Shown here in pieces: positions 51,124-60,782 of a stretch of DNA of 64,000 nucleotides. Positions within the stretch are counted from its first letter, which is position 1. Each line of letters begins with the position of its first letter. The notes under the pieces are model-generated. The model did no database searches and had not been told where the DNA came from. It worked only from the letters and a program-made list of their open reading frames with translations. Made by a program: the position numbers and the translations under genes. Source of the stretch: Ustilago trichophora (taxonomy: Eukaryota; Basidiomycota; Ustilaginomycetes; Ustilaginales; Ustilaginaceae); the NCBI GenBank assembly GCA_900323505.1, contig OOIN01000035.1, positions 1 to 64,000 of the forward strand, given 5' to 3'.

Positions 51124-52818
51124 CTATAGCTTGGCTTTGGCACTCGATTCCTTGGCCTCGAGCTCGGCCTGCAGAAGTTTGCGAATCTCCTTGCGCAAAA
51201 TCTTGCCACTTGCGCTGACGGGCACTTTGTCAAGGATGCGAATACCGCCGCGCAGATACTTGTGATGCGAGACTTTGGATCGTACAAACGCATCAAGGTC
51301 GACGACCACCTTGCTCTGGTCCTGCTGATCAGGTTTGAGCTCCACAAACGCAAGCGGCAGTTCGGTGCCCTGCTCCTTGTCGTGGATGCCGACTACGGCA
51401 GCAGCAGCCACAGCTGGATGCATGACGAGTACTCCCTCGAGTTCTGCGGGTGCGACCTGGAAGCCTCGGTATTTGATCAGTTCCTTGAGTCTGTCCACGA
51501 TCGAGAATTCGCCGGTGCGAGGGTCGACAACGGCAATGTCACCCGTTCGTAGGTATCCATCCTCGGTGAATGTATCGCGTGTTGCATCCTCGTTCCCATA
51601 GTAGCCTTTGCAAACTTGTGGCCCTTTGACGAGCAGCTCACCTCGCTCGCCAGGACCGAGATTCTTCCCCGTTTCAACATCACGGAGACGTGCCTGCGTG
51701 GCCGGGTAGAGGCAGCCCACTGAACCAGATGCTTCACCACCGTGCAGACCGAGAGCTCCCACAGTCGTCTCGGTCATGCCGAATGCTTGCTGGACAGGTA
51801 CGCCTGTTTTTTTGGTAAATGCACTCTGCGTTTCAAAGTCCAGAGGAGCTGCACCGCAGATGGACTGCTTGACGCTGCTGAATGCCTCAGGGGTGGCGTC
51901 GGGGTGCTTGGTCAGGAGCGTAAGCACGGGTGGAACAAGGGCGAGAAAGTTGATCTTGAGCTCTTTGACCAGACGACAGTAGGTCTCAGGCTGGAAAGGT
52001 CGAAGGATGCTGGTGTGGCCACGTTTACGAATGGGATAGTGGAGCATAAGGATGAGAGCATAGGCGTGGAAGAACGGCAGGAAGGTCAAGGTGCGGAACT
52101 GCATCTCGGATCCATCTTGGTTTCTGGGGAACAATGCTGGGGTGTTGGAAAAGATCTCGATCATGTTGATCACATTGCTGTGCGAGATCTCGACAGCTTT
52201 GGGCAGACCCGTCGTACCGCTGCTAAATGGAAGGTAAGCAGTGTCATTGAGATCGGCGGGCTGGTGCGCACTTGCATCCTTGGCAGTGGCCTCGTCCACC
52301 ATGAGCTGCTTGATGGACAGGACGCCACCGAAGCCAGCCACGTTTCCGTCTGTAATGATGAGATTGTGACCTCCGATAGCAGCCTTGCTCAGTCGAGTCA
52401 TATGTTTTTGATTGACAAAGATCTTCTTGGGCTTGGTGAGACGGTAAAGATGCTTGAGTTCGTGTGACAAGTAGTCAGGATTGGCGAGAGCGACTCGGAG
52501 TCCGGCAAACTGAGCTCCGAGCAAAGCCACGGCAAAATCGATCGAGGAGTAGAGGTAGAGCAGGACAGTATCGCCTGGCTTGAGTTTGCATCTCTGGATC
52601 AAGCCGACGCCGAGTCTCTGAGCATCAAGCTTAAGTTGGCCAAGCGAGATGGTCTTGCCGCTGACACACTCGCTGAGCACCTCTTGCTTGTCGTCAAAGT
52701 CAGTGGCGCCCAGCAGATACTCGTAAACGCTCGGTGCAGAAGCGAACTTGTAGTCGACATTCGAAGTGTAGATGCCAGTACTGGCGTCGTACTCGGTGTA
52801 TTGTCCAACTTTCTGCAT
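51124..52818 (-). CDS. 4-coumarate-CoA ligase-like acyl-CoA synthetase with PTS1
   Basis: A 564-residue ANL-superfamily enzyme that activates a carboxylic acid with ATP and CoA. Motifs: SSGTTGLPKAVE at 199-210 (ATP-phosphate loop), FGMTET near 350, YLRTGDIAVVDPRTGEFSIVDR near 430-450, KYRGFQVAPAELE, and the catalytic Lys region SASGKILRKEIR near the C-terminus. This set is typical of 4-coumarate-CoA ligase and luciferase-like fungal enzymes. The protein ends in AKL, a type-1 peroxisomal signal, so it should act in peroxisomes, where aromatic or fatty acyl-CoAs can enter beta-oxidation. One exon. It converges on the VAO-type oxidase. A medium-chain fatty or hydroxycinnamic acid substrate is plausible. 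Confidence 0.9.
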   Translation of the reverse strand: MQKVGQYTEYDASTGIYTSNVDYKFASAPSVYEYLLGATDFDDKQEVLSECVSGKTISLGQLKLDAQRLGVGLIQRCKLKPGDTVLLYLYSSIDFAVALLGAQFAGLRVALANPDYLSHELKHLYRLTKPKKIFVNQKHMTRLSKAAIGGHNLIITDGNVAGFGGVLSIKQLMVDEATAKDASAHQPADLNDTAYLPFSSGTTGLPKAVEISHSNVINMIEIFSNTPALFPRNQDGSEMQFRTLTFLPFFHAYALILMLHYPIRKRGHTSILRPFQPETYCRLVKELKINFLALVPPVLTLLTKHPDATPEAFSSVKQSICGAAPLDFETQSAFTKKTGVPVQQAFGMTETTVGALGLHGGEASGSVGCLYPATQARLRDVETGKNLGPGERGELLVKGPQVCKGYYGNEDATRDTFTEDGYLRTGDIAVVDPRTGEFSIVDRLKELIKYRGFQVAPAELEGVLVMHPAVAAAAVVGIHDKEQGTELPLAFVELKPDQQDQSKVVVDLDAFVRSKVSHHKYLRGGIRILDKVPVSASGKILRKEIRKLLQAELEAKESSAKAKL

Positions 52819-53447
52819 CTTGCGGGACAGCAGAGGTGGTTGAGGTCAAATGCTGCGTGGAGAGCTTGCACGTGCAGGTCCGCGAGGTTGAAGCGAGAAG
52901 AAAAGAGGAATATGAAGGTTCGTTTCACCACCAAGTTGAATCAAGTGGTGATGCGTATGCTAGCCAGAGACTGTGGTCAGCAGCGAGGGAGGAATCGACG
53001 GTACTGGGATGAATAAAGGGTGGTCCGTGGTCAAAAGCCACCGCGGAAGGCAGCGCGGGACATGAGCGTTAAAGCAGACAAGGGGGCCCCACAACTTTAA
53101 TTTCAGCCTGCCCCACACCTTGGCCAAAAAAATAATAAAGGCAATTCGGCAACGCTTTCCGAAAATGCTTCGACCTTGCTGACGATTCGGTTAAACTTTG
53201 CTGGCCCAACAAGCGGGCCAATCTCTTCTCAACAGTATCAATCTCAGACTGCCTTGTTCGGCCATCACGGCACACGGCACACGGCACACGGCACACGACA
53301 CACGGCTCGCGTCAAGGCTATTGGCTGTTTGCAATTGCTTCCGTTTCGTTGTCAGGTTGCGGCAGAGGTTGCTAGACAAGTCGGACGGCGAAAGCACGTG
53401 GGATACTGTGCGTGTTGGTTTCCACGGTATTCTAAGCGTCGTCTGCC
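52819..53447. other. Intergenic region with 7-base minisatellite
   Basis: Lies between the start of the CoA ligase and the 3' end of the alcohol dehydrogenase. It contains a tandem array of CACGGCA (about six units, some altered) at 53266-53306. No supported gene. Confidence 0.55.
53266..53306. repeat. CACGGCA minisatellite
   Basis: Four exact 7-base units followed by two with a changed base. Non-coding. Confidence 0.85.
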
Positions 53448-54710
53448 TTACATAGTAAGGACAGCACGGAAGCGAGCCTTGTTGGCCATCATGTGGTCGA
53501 AAGCCTCGTTGGTCTTGGCCAGAGGGAAAGTCTCGCACATGCACTTGACATCGAATCGATCGCTGAACTGCACTGCGTCCTCCGAATCCAGAGCGTGACC
53601 CGACGGCCATCCGTGCACCGAGATACCTTTGGTGATCATGGCAAATGTGTTGACAGGTACGTCTCCAACAGCTGTTTCGGCAACCGGACGTCAAACAGAG
53701 GAACAAGAACACGATCAACAGCATCATCTGTCAGCAATGCTACATCTTCAATAAGCGAACGGAGATAGAGCCGCTCTTGGTGTCAAGTCGATGCGATACT
53801 TACGCGCAAGGATCAAGAGCTTGCCCAAAGCCTTGCAACCGCCAACAAGAGGAGAGATGTGGTCAGGGCTAGGTGCAGTAGCCACAATCAGTGCAGCGCC
53901 ACCCATCTTCTGCAGCGCCTCAGCAGGGTCTTCCTTGCTCGTGTCGATGTAGTCGGTGGCACCGAGCTTCATGGCAAAGTCCTTCTTGTCCGTACCTCGG
54001 GAGAGCGCCACGGTTCGATAACCCATCTTGCGAGCGTACTGCACTGCCAAGTGGCCGAGACCACCGAGACCTTGGATGGCCACGGTCTCACCAGGAGTGA
54101 TGTTCATCTTGCGGATACCATTGTGCACCGTCACACCCGCACACATCAGAGGTGCCATCTGCACCGCGTCGCCATCAGCAGGCAGTCGTACTGCAGCTTC
54201 GGATCGAAGGAGACAATACTCGGCGTCTGCAGATCCAATTACCGAAAAGAAAAATTGCAAGAGGAGTATGTATCAGTACGATATCTGGATAAGCAGTGTT
54301 CGTCCACTCTCGAAGCCGATCTTAGCGGCAGGTCACTTACATCCACCATCACGAGTCACGCCGTTGATCTGTTCGTTGTCGCACATCTGGAATAGACCTT
54401 CGTTGCACTGGCGGCAAGTGCCATCGTGTCCACCATGCCAAGCGCCGCCGACACGGTCTCCCTCCTTCCACTTGGTAACGTGAGCACCCACCTCGACAAC
54501 CTTTCCCACAATCTCGTGACCAGGGATACGAGGAAGAGGGCCGAAGCCACCAGACTGGACGAGCGCATCCGAGTGGCAGACACCGCACGCCTCGACCTTG
54601 ACGAGGATCTGGCCTTCCTCAGGGTGCTTGAGCTCGATATCCTTGATGGTCAGCGGCTGACCTGCCTTTTCGAAGACGGCCGCCTTGTAGGTCTTGGGAA
54701 GAGAAGACAT
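53448..54710 (-). CDS. Zinc alcohol dehydrogenase, three exons
   Basis: Exons are 54710-54341, 54226-53804 and 53671-53448. The introns of 114 and 132 bases both have donor GTAAGT and acceptors CTGCAG and AACAG. Joined, they restore DGGYAEYC and LLILAPVGDVPVN in frame and give 338 residues. Motifs: catalytic-zinc CGVCHSD, then PGHEIVGKVVEVG; a structural-zinc-type loop GGHDGTCRQCNEGLFQMCDN in which the first of four usual Cys is Asp; and the NAD(P) fold IQGLGGLGHLAVQYARKMG. The WHGGHDG loop is typical of a fungal AdhA-like branch of the cinnamyl/medium-chain dehydrogenase family. It probably interconverts an alcohol and an aldehyde, possibly aromatic, in the cytosol. The start ATG at 54710 gives the family's usual N-terminus. 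Confidence 0.9.
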
Positions 54711-56381
54711 GTTGATTGACGTTACACCGAAGTATAGTAGGGCTTAATGGAATCAGAGGGAAGGGTAATCAATGAGTCGATAGTAGCAAGGTTAGCTGCA
54801 GTGATGGATGAGGGGATAGAGGCTAGACAATTGCGAAGCTGATGAAGGAATTTTATAGCTGGATGGTAACCGAACAGCCGCCCGTGCGTGACGTTCGAAA
54901 ACAGTTGCTGCTAGAGCGAGGACGTCCCCCCCAAAGATCTCGGTTCAAAGCGCTTCCTTCCTAATCCGAGGCCCGCTCTTAGCTCTTTTCTGCACTTCAT
55001 TCTCACTCGAGCACGGAAATACAGCCGCTCAAATGAAGCCGGAAGGCATAGCGTGGTTCCGACCATGATGCCGAACAGATCGATATGTCGAAGATAGATG
55101 CGCACGGACAAACGGACAAACGAGACAAGCAAGGAAATCTTGTGGCTTGCAGGACGTGAGCGGATTCGGATGCGGCTGCGTAGGAGTTGAATTGTACAGT
55201 ACAGTAGACAATTCAGTGTGTAGCGGGTCCATGGTTTGAGACTATCTTCAAGTCGAACACAGTACGGCACGGCACGGCACGGCACGGTGCGTTGCAGGGT
55301 CTCGAAGGACAATTTCAGGATGTCGTTCGACACCAACATATATTACCGAATCATTGGCCCCTGCGCAAGTCGGCCTTTGATCCAATTTCCATCTGGTCCG
55401 AGAGTCAGCAGAGACTACGAATTGGTCGTATCGCGCCAGCTCTGTTCAGTCTGGGCTGGCACGGACTCCGAGGAGAAATCTCCACCTCCACCGCATCTTT
55501 GTGAGATCCCGCCTGCATGTCCGGCACAGGATGACCTTGCTGTACATTCTTCGGGGATAAACGCTCTTCAACACTAGAGTAAACTCTTTGTTTGACGTTT
55601 CTCTAAACAGTGAAGCGAAGCGACTAAGGGTCGCTCGATTTTTAGAGCAAGGACAATGTGACCCGCCACAATCTCTAACATCTCGTTCCTGTGAATGCCG
55701 CGTCAGTCCGTGTCGTGCGACAATTCTGACAGACGCGTTACTCGACATTTTTCCCGTCATGGGCAAGCGCTGCAACCTTGGATCGGCAGTCTATGTGACG
55801 TCTTGCTGAATCACGCCTGCACCCTGTCCTCGCCTTGTTGCCTTTCGAAGGTATCGTTGCTTTCAAGTTGAGTCAGCTTCCAGACCATACATTACCACAA
55901 GAGAGCTCTCCGATACTCATCCTCGGCATTGTTCTTTCTGACCGCCTCAATTGAGCCGATGCGACGATGCAGGTACCTGTCAGATCAGAGAAATCGAAGC
56001 CGCCAACCCGCCTATAAGCCGTCTCACTGCTTTAGCGCCGAAGCAGAAGCTTTGCAGAACCCTGAATCAGCCTGATGATGTCGTGTGTCGTATTCGGGAT
56101 CTTCAATCGCTTCTGCTCGAGAGCTATGCTGAGTCTCTCTTTTTTTTTCGATGCTACAGTGAGCAGGCCTTACTAACATCGCTGCACTGCATTCTGCTTC
56201 TCCGTTTGAGAAGATGCGGCCTTATGCAAGATGACTGTAGATGCAAAGATTGAAGCCTCAGCCCTTCTATAAGAGAGCAGCTTCATGGGCTTCTACATCG
56301 TTTGAGCCCCTTGCCATTTCCAACAACATACCAAACCACACACCAGCTATCCCATCGCAGCTACGACCATACTCTTACACC
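54711..56381. other. Divergent intergenic region between two alcohol dehydrogenase genes
   Basis: Shared upstream region of the two dehydrogenase genes. It contains a GTACAGTACAG element at 55193-55206 and a (GGCAC)5 run at 55264-55289. A TATAAG near 56267 lies about 115 bases before the ATG of the second dehydrogenase. Open frames lack domains. Confidence 0.5.
55193..55206. repeat. GTAC-type palindromic element
   Basis: TGTACAGTACAGTA contains GTAC-A-GTAC, the same core as the other dispersed elements. A (GGCAC)5 pentamer run follows at 55264-55289. Confidence 0.7.
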
Positions 56382-57473
56382 ATGTCGAGCGAATCTATTC
56401 CCCAGAAGATGCGTGCAGCCACCATCAAAGATTTCAAGAAAGGGTATGAAGTCAAGGATATCAATGTCCCTACTGACCTCGGGCCCAACGACATTCTTGT
56501 CAAGATTGCTGCTGCTGGTTACTGCCACACTGACTTGCAGGTCATGGAGGGCGTCTACGAATCTCAGGGGGCCAAGCCTGGTCTCGTGGGCTCGCACGAG
56601 CCTGTAGGTACCGTTGTCAAGGCCGGCTCTGATGCCGGCAAGTCGGGCATCAAGGTTGGCGACCGTGTCGGCTCGATCAACACATATGGCTTTTGTGGCA
56701 AGTGCGACTCTTGCAAGCAGGGCAAGCAACTCTGCGACAACATGCCAGGCATGCTTGGACTCACACTCAATGGAGGCTTTTCTCAGTACATGAAAGCCGA
56801 TGCTCGTGTCGTCTCCAAGGTACCCGACAATATTCCTTTCGACCAAGCTGCCCCTCTCTTCTGTGCCGGAGCTACCGTCTACGGGGCCCTTCTTGCCGTC
56901 AAGCCAGAGAAGGGCCAGTGGCTTGCTATGGTCGGCATCGGTGGTCTTGGACATCTCGGCGTCCAGTATGCCAAGGCCATGGGCTGCAACGTCATTGCAA
57001 TCGACAACCGTAAGGAGGGTCTTGAGCTTGCCAACAAGTCGGCCGACCACCTCAAGCCCGACAAGACATTCCTCATCGACTCGGAGGAGGCACAAAACAA
57101 GTGCATCGAAGAACTCTCGAGCAGCTTCTACGAGACCAATCCTGGCGTAGACCGTGTCGTGATCAACTGTGAGGACCGAGGTCTGATCAAGTTCAGCCAG
57201 CAGTTTTTGCGCAAGGGAGGTCAGCTTGTCGATGTCGGTCTCCCAGCCGACGGACCCTTCGAGCTCGACTCGTTCGCTATGAATTTCAAGGAGCAAACAA
57301 TTCGTGGCCGCCTTATCTGCACTCCTGAGCAGTGCCAGGACATGATCAACTTGCACGCCAAGAACGGCTGCTCAACCTACATCGAGAAGACGTACAGCGT
57401 CGAAGATGCCAACAAGATGGCTGAGCACTACAACTCGAAGAAGTTGCAAGGCCGCCTCTGCATGGTCTTCTAA
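56382..57473 (+). CDS. Alcohol dehydrogenase, zinc-dependent, yeast ADH1 class
   Basis: A 363-residue medium-chain dehydrogenase. Motifs: catalytic zinc GYCHTDLQ and GSHEPVGTV; structural zinc GFCGKCDSCKQGKQLCDN with all four Cys; NAD fold MVGIGGLGHLGVQYAKAMG; then VIAIDNR, whose Asp points to NAD as cofactor. This is the class that interconverts ethanol and acetaldehyde, somewhat longer than yeast ADH1. The chosen start is the ATG at 56382 (MSSESIPQKMRAATI). The frame is open upstream to another ATG at 56241; those 47 extra residues are rich in Arg, Ser and Pro and could be a mitochondrial presequence. However, a TATAAG box lies inside that stretch near 56267, so the main transcript should begin after it. 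One exon. Confidence 0.9.
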   Translation: MSSESIPQKMRAATIKDFKKGYEVKDINVPTDLGPNDILVKIAAAGYCHTDLQVMEGVYESQGAKPGLVGSHEPVGTVVKAGSDAGKSGIKVGDRVGSINTYGFCGKCDSCKQGKQLCDNMPGMLGLTLNGGFSQYMKADARVVSKVPDNIPFDQAAPLFCAGATVYGALLAVKPEKGQWLAMVGIGGLGHLGVQYAKAMGCNVIAIDNRKEGLELANKSADHLKPDKTFLIDSEEAQNKCIEELSSSFYETNPGVDRVVINCEDRGLIKFSQQFLRKGGQLVDVGLPADGPFELDSFAMNFKEQTIRGRLICTPEQCQDMINLHAKNGCSTYIEKTYSVEDANKMAEHYNSKKLQGRLCMVF

Positions 57474-60400
57474 GCTGACTGTCACAATCTCAGATGATCC
57501 CATATAGAACGTAATGCAAGTATGTGTCTCCCCGCAACTGTTGTGATTCTGGCTTATCGTGATGGAGCTGCCAGCCGCGTTAGCCGCGTCGATCTTGCAG
57601 GAGTGCAAGAGAGTAGCTCGTTTACCAGAAGCCGCTATGAGCAGCTATGTCACTTGGATTCTCTTGCATCCAGAGCCGGAAGGCAACTCAGGTTCTAAGA
57701 TCGGGTTAGACGGCGGGCTCTAAATGAGTGGCCAGATTCCGCGGATAAGAGCACCTGCTTTCTCGATGAGCGCGGGAATTTTGATCTCCCTGTATGTAAA
57801 CGATGCTCGAACGATAAGAAGGCTTAGCGTGTGTTCACGCGATAGCAGCGGTCAGGTCGGAAGATCAGCTCAGTGTCCGATACAGTCAATGGATCTCGGT
57901 AGGAACAGCGTGGGAGAATACAAGAACCGAGAAGTTACGAGACAGCTCGAAAGGGTTTCGCTGCGATGATATTCAGCCCCGCAATGTAACCCTTGAAAAC
58001 CATTGTGGGCCACTCTCCGGCCATTCCGCGGCTCCTCGGAGCCAAAATGGTCACAGACGGTAGCAAGGTCGCTGTTACAAGCAGGACGGCCTGGTGGTGA
58101 AGAGTGTCCAGTGAGTTGCCAGACCGACGTAAAACCGATGACAGATTCTGCGCACGGACAGACACATCAAACAGGTCACCTGAAAGAGTGGTTTCAGTTC
58201 AGTCCTTCATTGACGCATATCATGCTATACTTGGGACCGCAGCTGAACGAGAAGCCCGTGCGAGCTGAGACCCGCAAAGGCAAGGCGTGATGCGCAAGAG
58301 CTTGGTGTGCCGCACTCGAACCACATAGATGGCTGCAAAGAGTTATCGATTCTGCTGATAGAATCGCGCTCGAGGTCTTCTTATCCTTATCGGCATCATA
58401 TTTCCAGCGCGAAGGCTCCCAGCGGAATCGTGCGTTGTGATCCTCGAAGGCACCAATTCCTATGCAGTCCCCAATGATGAAACCTTGAGGCAGCCTATTG
58501 TATCGCATGCCAGACCAGGGTGGAATTGAAGTTGAAGCTCAGCCGTGTCTCGCACCTGTCTTCTCGCAAAGACTCGAAACCTCAATTTTGCGGTCCATCA
58601 GCGTCCTGTTGGATTGGTGGTGGTTGAGACGGTTGCTCAAACTGCAGCAGCATTCGCACCTCTTTCCGTGCAGGTCGAGATGGTCTAAACACAACACGTC
58701 GGTGAGACAGATTCCCAGGCCTTGTCTGCCACGCTATCTTGCGGTCTCGCCAAGCTGAACGAGCAGCAAGGCGAGAGAGCAGAGTACCGCAGCAAAGAGA
58801 GCTTGACTGTGAATTGCAGGTCCATTTGTAGCGGATAGCGGGGCTGAATTGTCAAGCTCCGAGAGACATTTTTTTTTTTTCTTCGTTGAAATCGTCTCGA
58901 CAGGTGGTGGCAGCCAGGCACCTTTTTCGAGATTGACCAGGATACGATGTTCGAAGCAGCAGATAGGCAGAGGCGGCAAACGAAAACGGTAAGAGAGACT
59001 CCAAAAGCGTCGAGCACAGCGCCGAAAAAGGACTTGATTTTGCGTGCAGCCGCCTTGCTGAGTCCAGAAATGGTTTCAGGAGGCGTTCCCCGGAGTTTGC
59101 TTTTTCCTATTCCTTCCACTGCCAAGTCAAAGTGGCGCTTCTCGAGCTTGTATTGAAGAATACAATCTGTCAACAATACGATTTGAAGTCACGTCGTGCA
59201 CTCTGCAGATCCCACTTCAAAATCTGCCCATGTCAAAGACTGCCCAAATACAAACTTAGCGCCGTTCCTGCTTGGTGCCTCTCCACGCCAAACACACCAT
59301 GCGGCGAATATCAATGTTTCACCTTCTACAAAGCCAGTTTCTCTTCGGGCTCTCTCTTCTACAGGCCGTGCCCTGTCGCGGAAAGCATTGATTCTGGACA
59401 GTCACGTCACATACACTGTCCGAAACAAGGCAAACAAGCCAAAGATCAGCGCCACTAAGTCACAGGATCAAGGCATTCTGAAGCCGCAAAACAAATCGAA
59501 CTCTATTGCTCTAAGACGAACCAACAGTACCCTTGAAGCTTTTCCGGCAACCTTACCAAACAAGATCGGCGCCCCAACAAAAGCTGCCAGACTGAAAAAC
59601 AAGCAGACCTTCTCAGTCGCTCTACCATTTGCGTCGTGGCCGAGAACACCGCGAACGTTGCAAGCCCTGCAAGCGTATTATGGTTGATTCTGATGCGCTT
59701 TCAGCTTATTCGAAGCAAATCATTCGAGTAGATAATTATTTGGCAGAGGTCATTCTATGCTTGTTACGGAATCGCTTCCGAGAATGCGAACGATTGGCAA
59801 TTGGGTCGACCTCGCTTTGAGCGGACCGCAGCTCATTAAAAGATCGACAACCACTTGATTGCAGTGCAATTTGAACTTCAAGGTTCGCGTGCATGCTTCT
59901 GCCGCCCACCCGCATCTTAAGCGCCTTCGAACGATGTATCTTCCCCCATGTGGTGTTTGGCTTCTCTGTTCCCACACTGTCCCTCCAGTACAGTCCGTTC
60001 CTGCGCCAACTCATCTCAGAAGCTTTGAGACAATCAGGCCTTCTTCCGAGACAGACTCGATCTCGACTTGAACAAGCCGCCGCCACCACTTTCGTAAGTG
60101 CCGCTCGCGCAGTGGCCCGCAAGTTCAACTTCTGCAGACGTAACTCCACTCAGGTCGCTCGCCGATAAACACATGGCCTGATGCTTGCTCTGGCTTACTG
60201 GCTTCTGCCGCTGCGGTCATTTGGCGTTCAAGGTCCGCTCTTCGAATGCATCAGCCTTAGCGCCGCCGTCTGCTCGGCAATCCATGCTCTGAGACGCTGC
60301 GGCCTCCGCCTGGCAAGCCTTGCCCTTGGACCTCTCCTCGAGACTCGTCTGCGACACTCAGCGCAAGTGGCTTTCGCCGGCTTCCGATCTCAGCCCACTT

Positions 60401-60782
60401 CCCGTCTTGGCGTTTTTTGACAGGTTTGTACGAATTCGGTGCCCAGGTGCACTAGCTAGAGCATTGTTGTGCTCCGCTTCTCACACATGCTATGTCGATC
60501 CACTCTTTCTCTCTCTGATGGCTGGAAACTGCCAAAAGGTATATCTACGTCCCACCCGTCCCGGTCGGATCTGCCGTATGTTTTCCTCACCCTTAACACC
60601 AACCTTGACCGTCACCTTATCTTCTCTTCGCTCAATCCGCATCACCTTGCGCTTGAGCCTAGCTTTGAGAGCTGGTATCTCTCAATCTCCTTGAGCCTTA
60701 CCTCAACATCTCGACATTCATCTGCTCGACTTCCTGCCGGACAGGTTTTTCCAGAGCTCCTCTCCACCACCTATTAGACAAC
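57474..60782. other. 3.3-kb region without a supported gene
   Basis: Many short frames on both strands lack domains or conserved-looking segments. The longest on the plus strand (59196-59687) has no ATG. A T12 run lies at about 58869-58880. The last 700 bases become pyrimidine-rich and should contain the promoter and leader of the hydrolase gene. Confidence 0.5.

Noticed and set aside
53266..53306. Repeat array as a CRISPR-like structure
   Set aside because: Direct 7-base tandem units without spacers in a eukaryotic chromosome.
59600..59650. tRNA-like D-arm and A-box (TGGTAGAGCG on the minus strand)
   Set aside because: Acceptor, anticodon and T arms cannot be paired, and no B-box is seen.
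59196..59687. 163-codon plus-strand frame
   Set aside because: Has no ATG, no domain and no codon bias.
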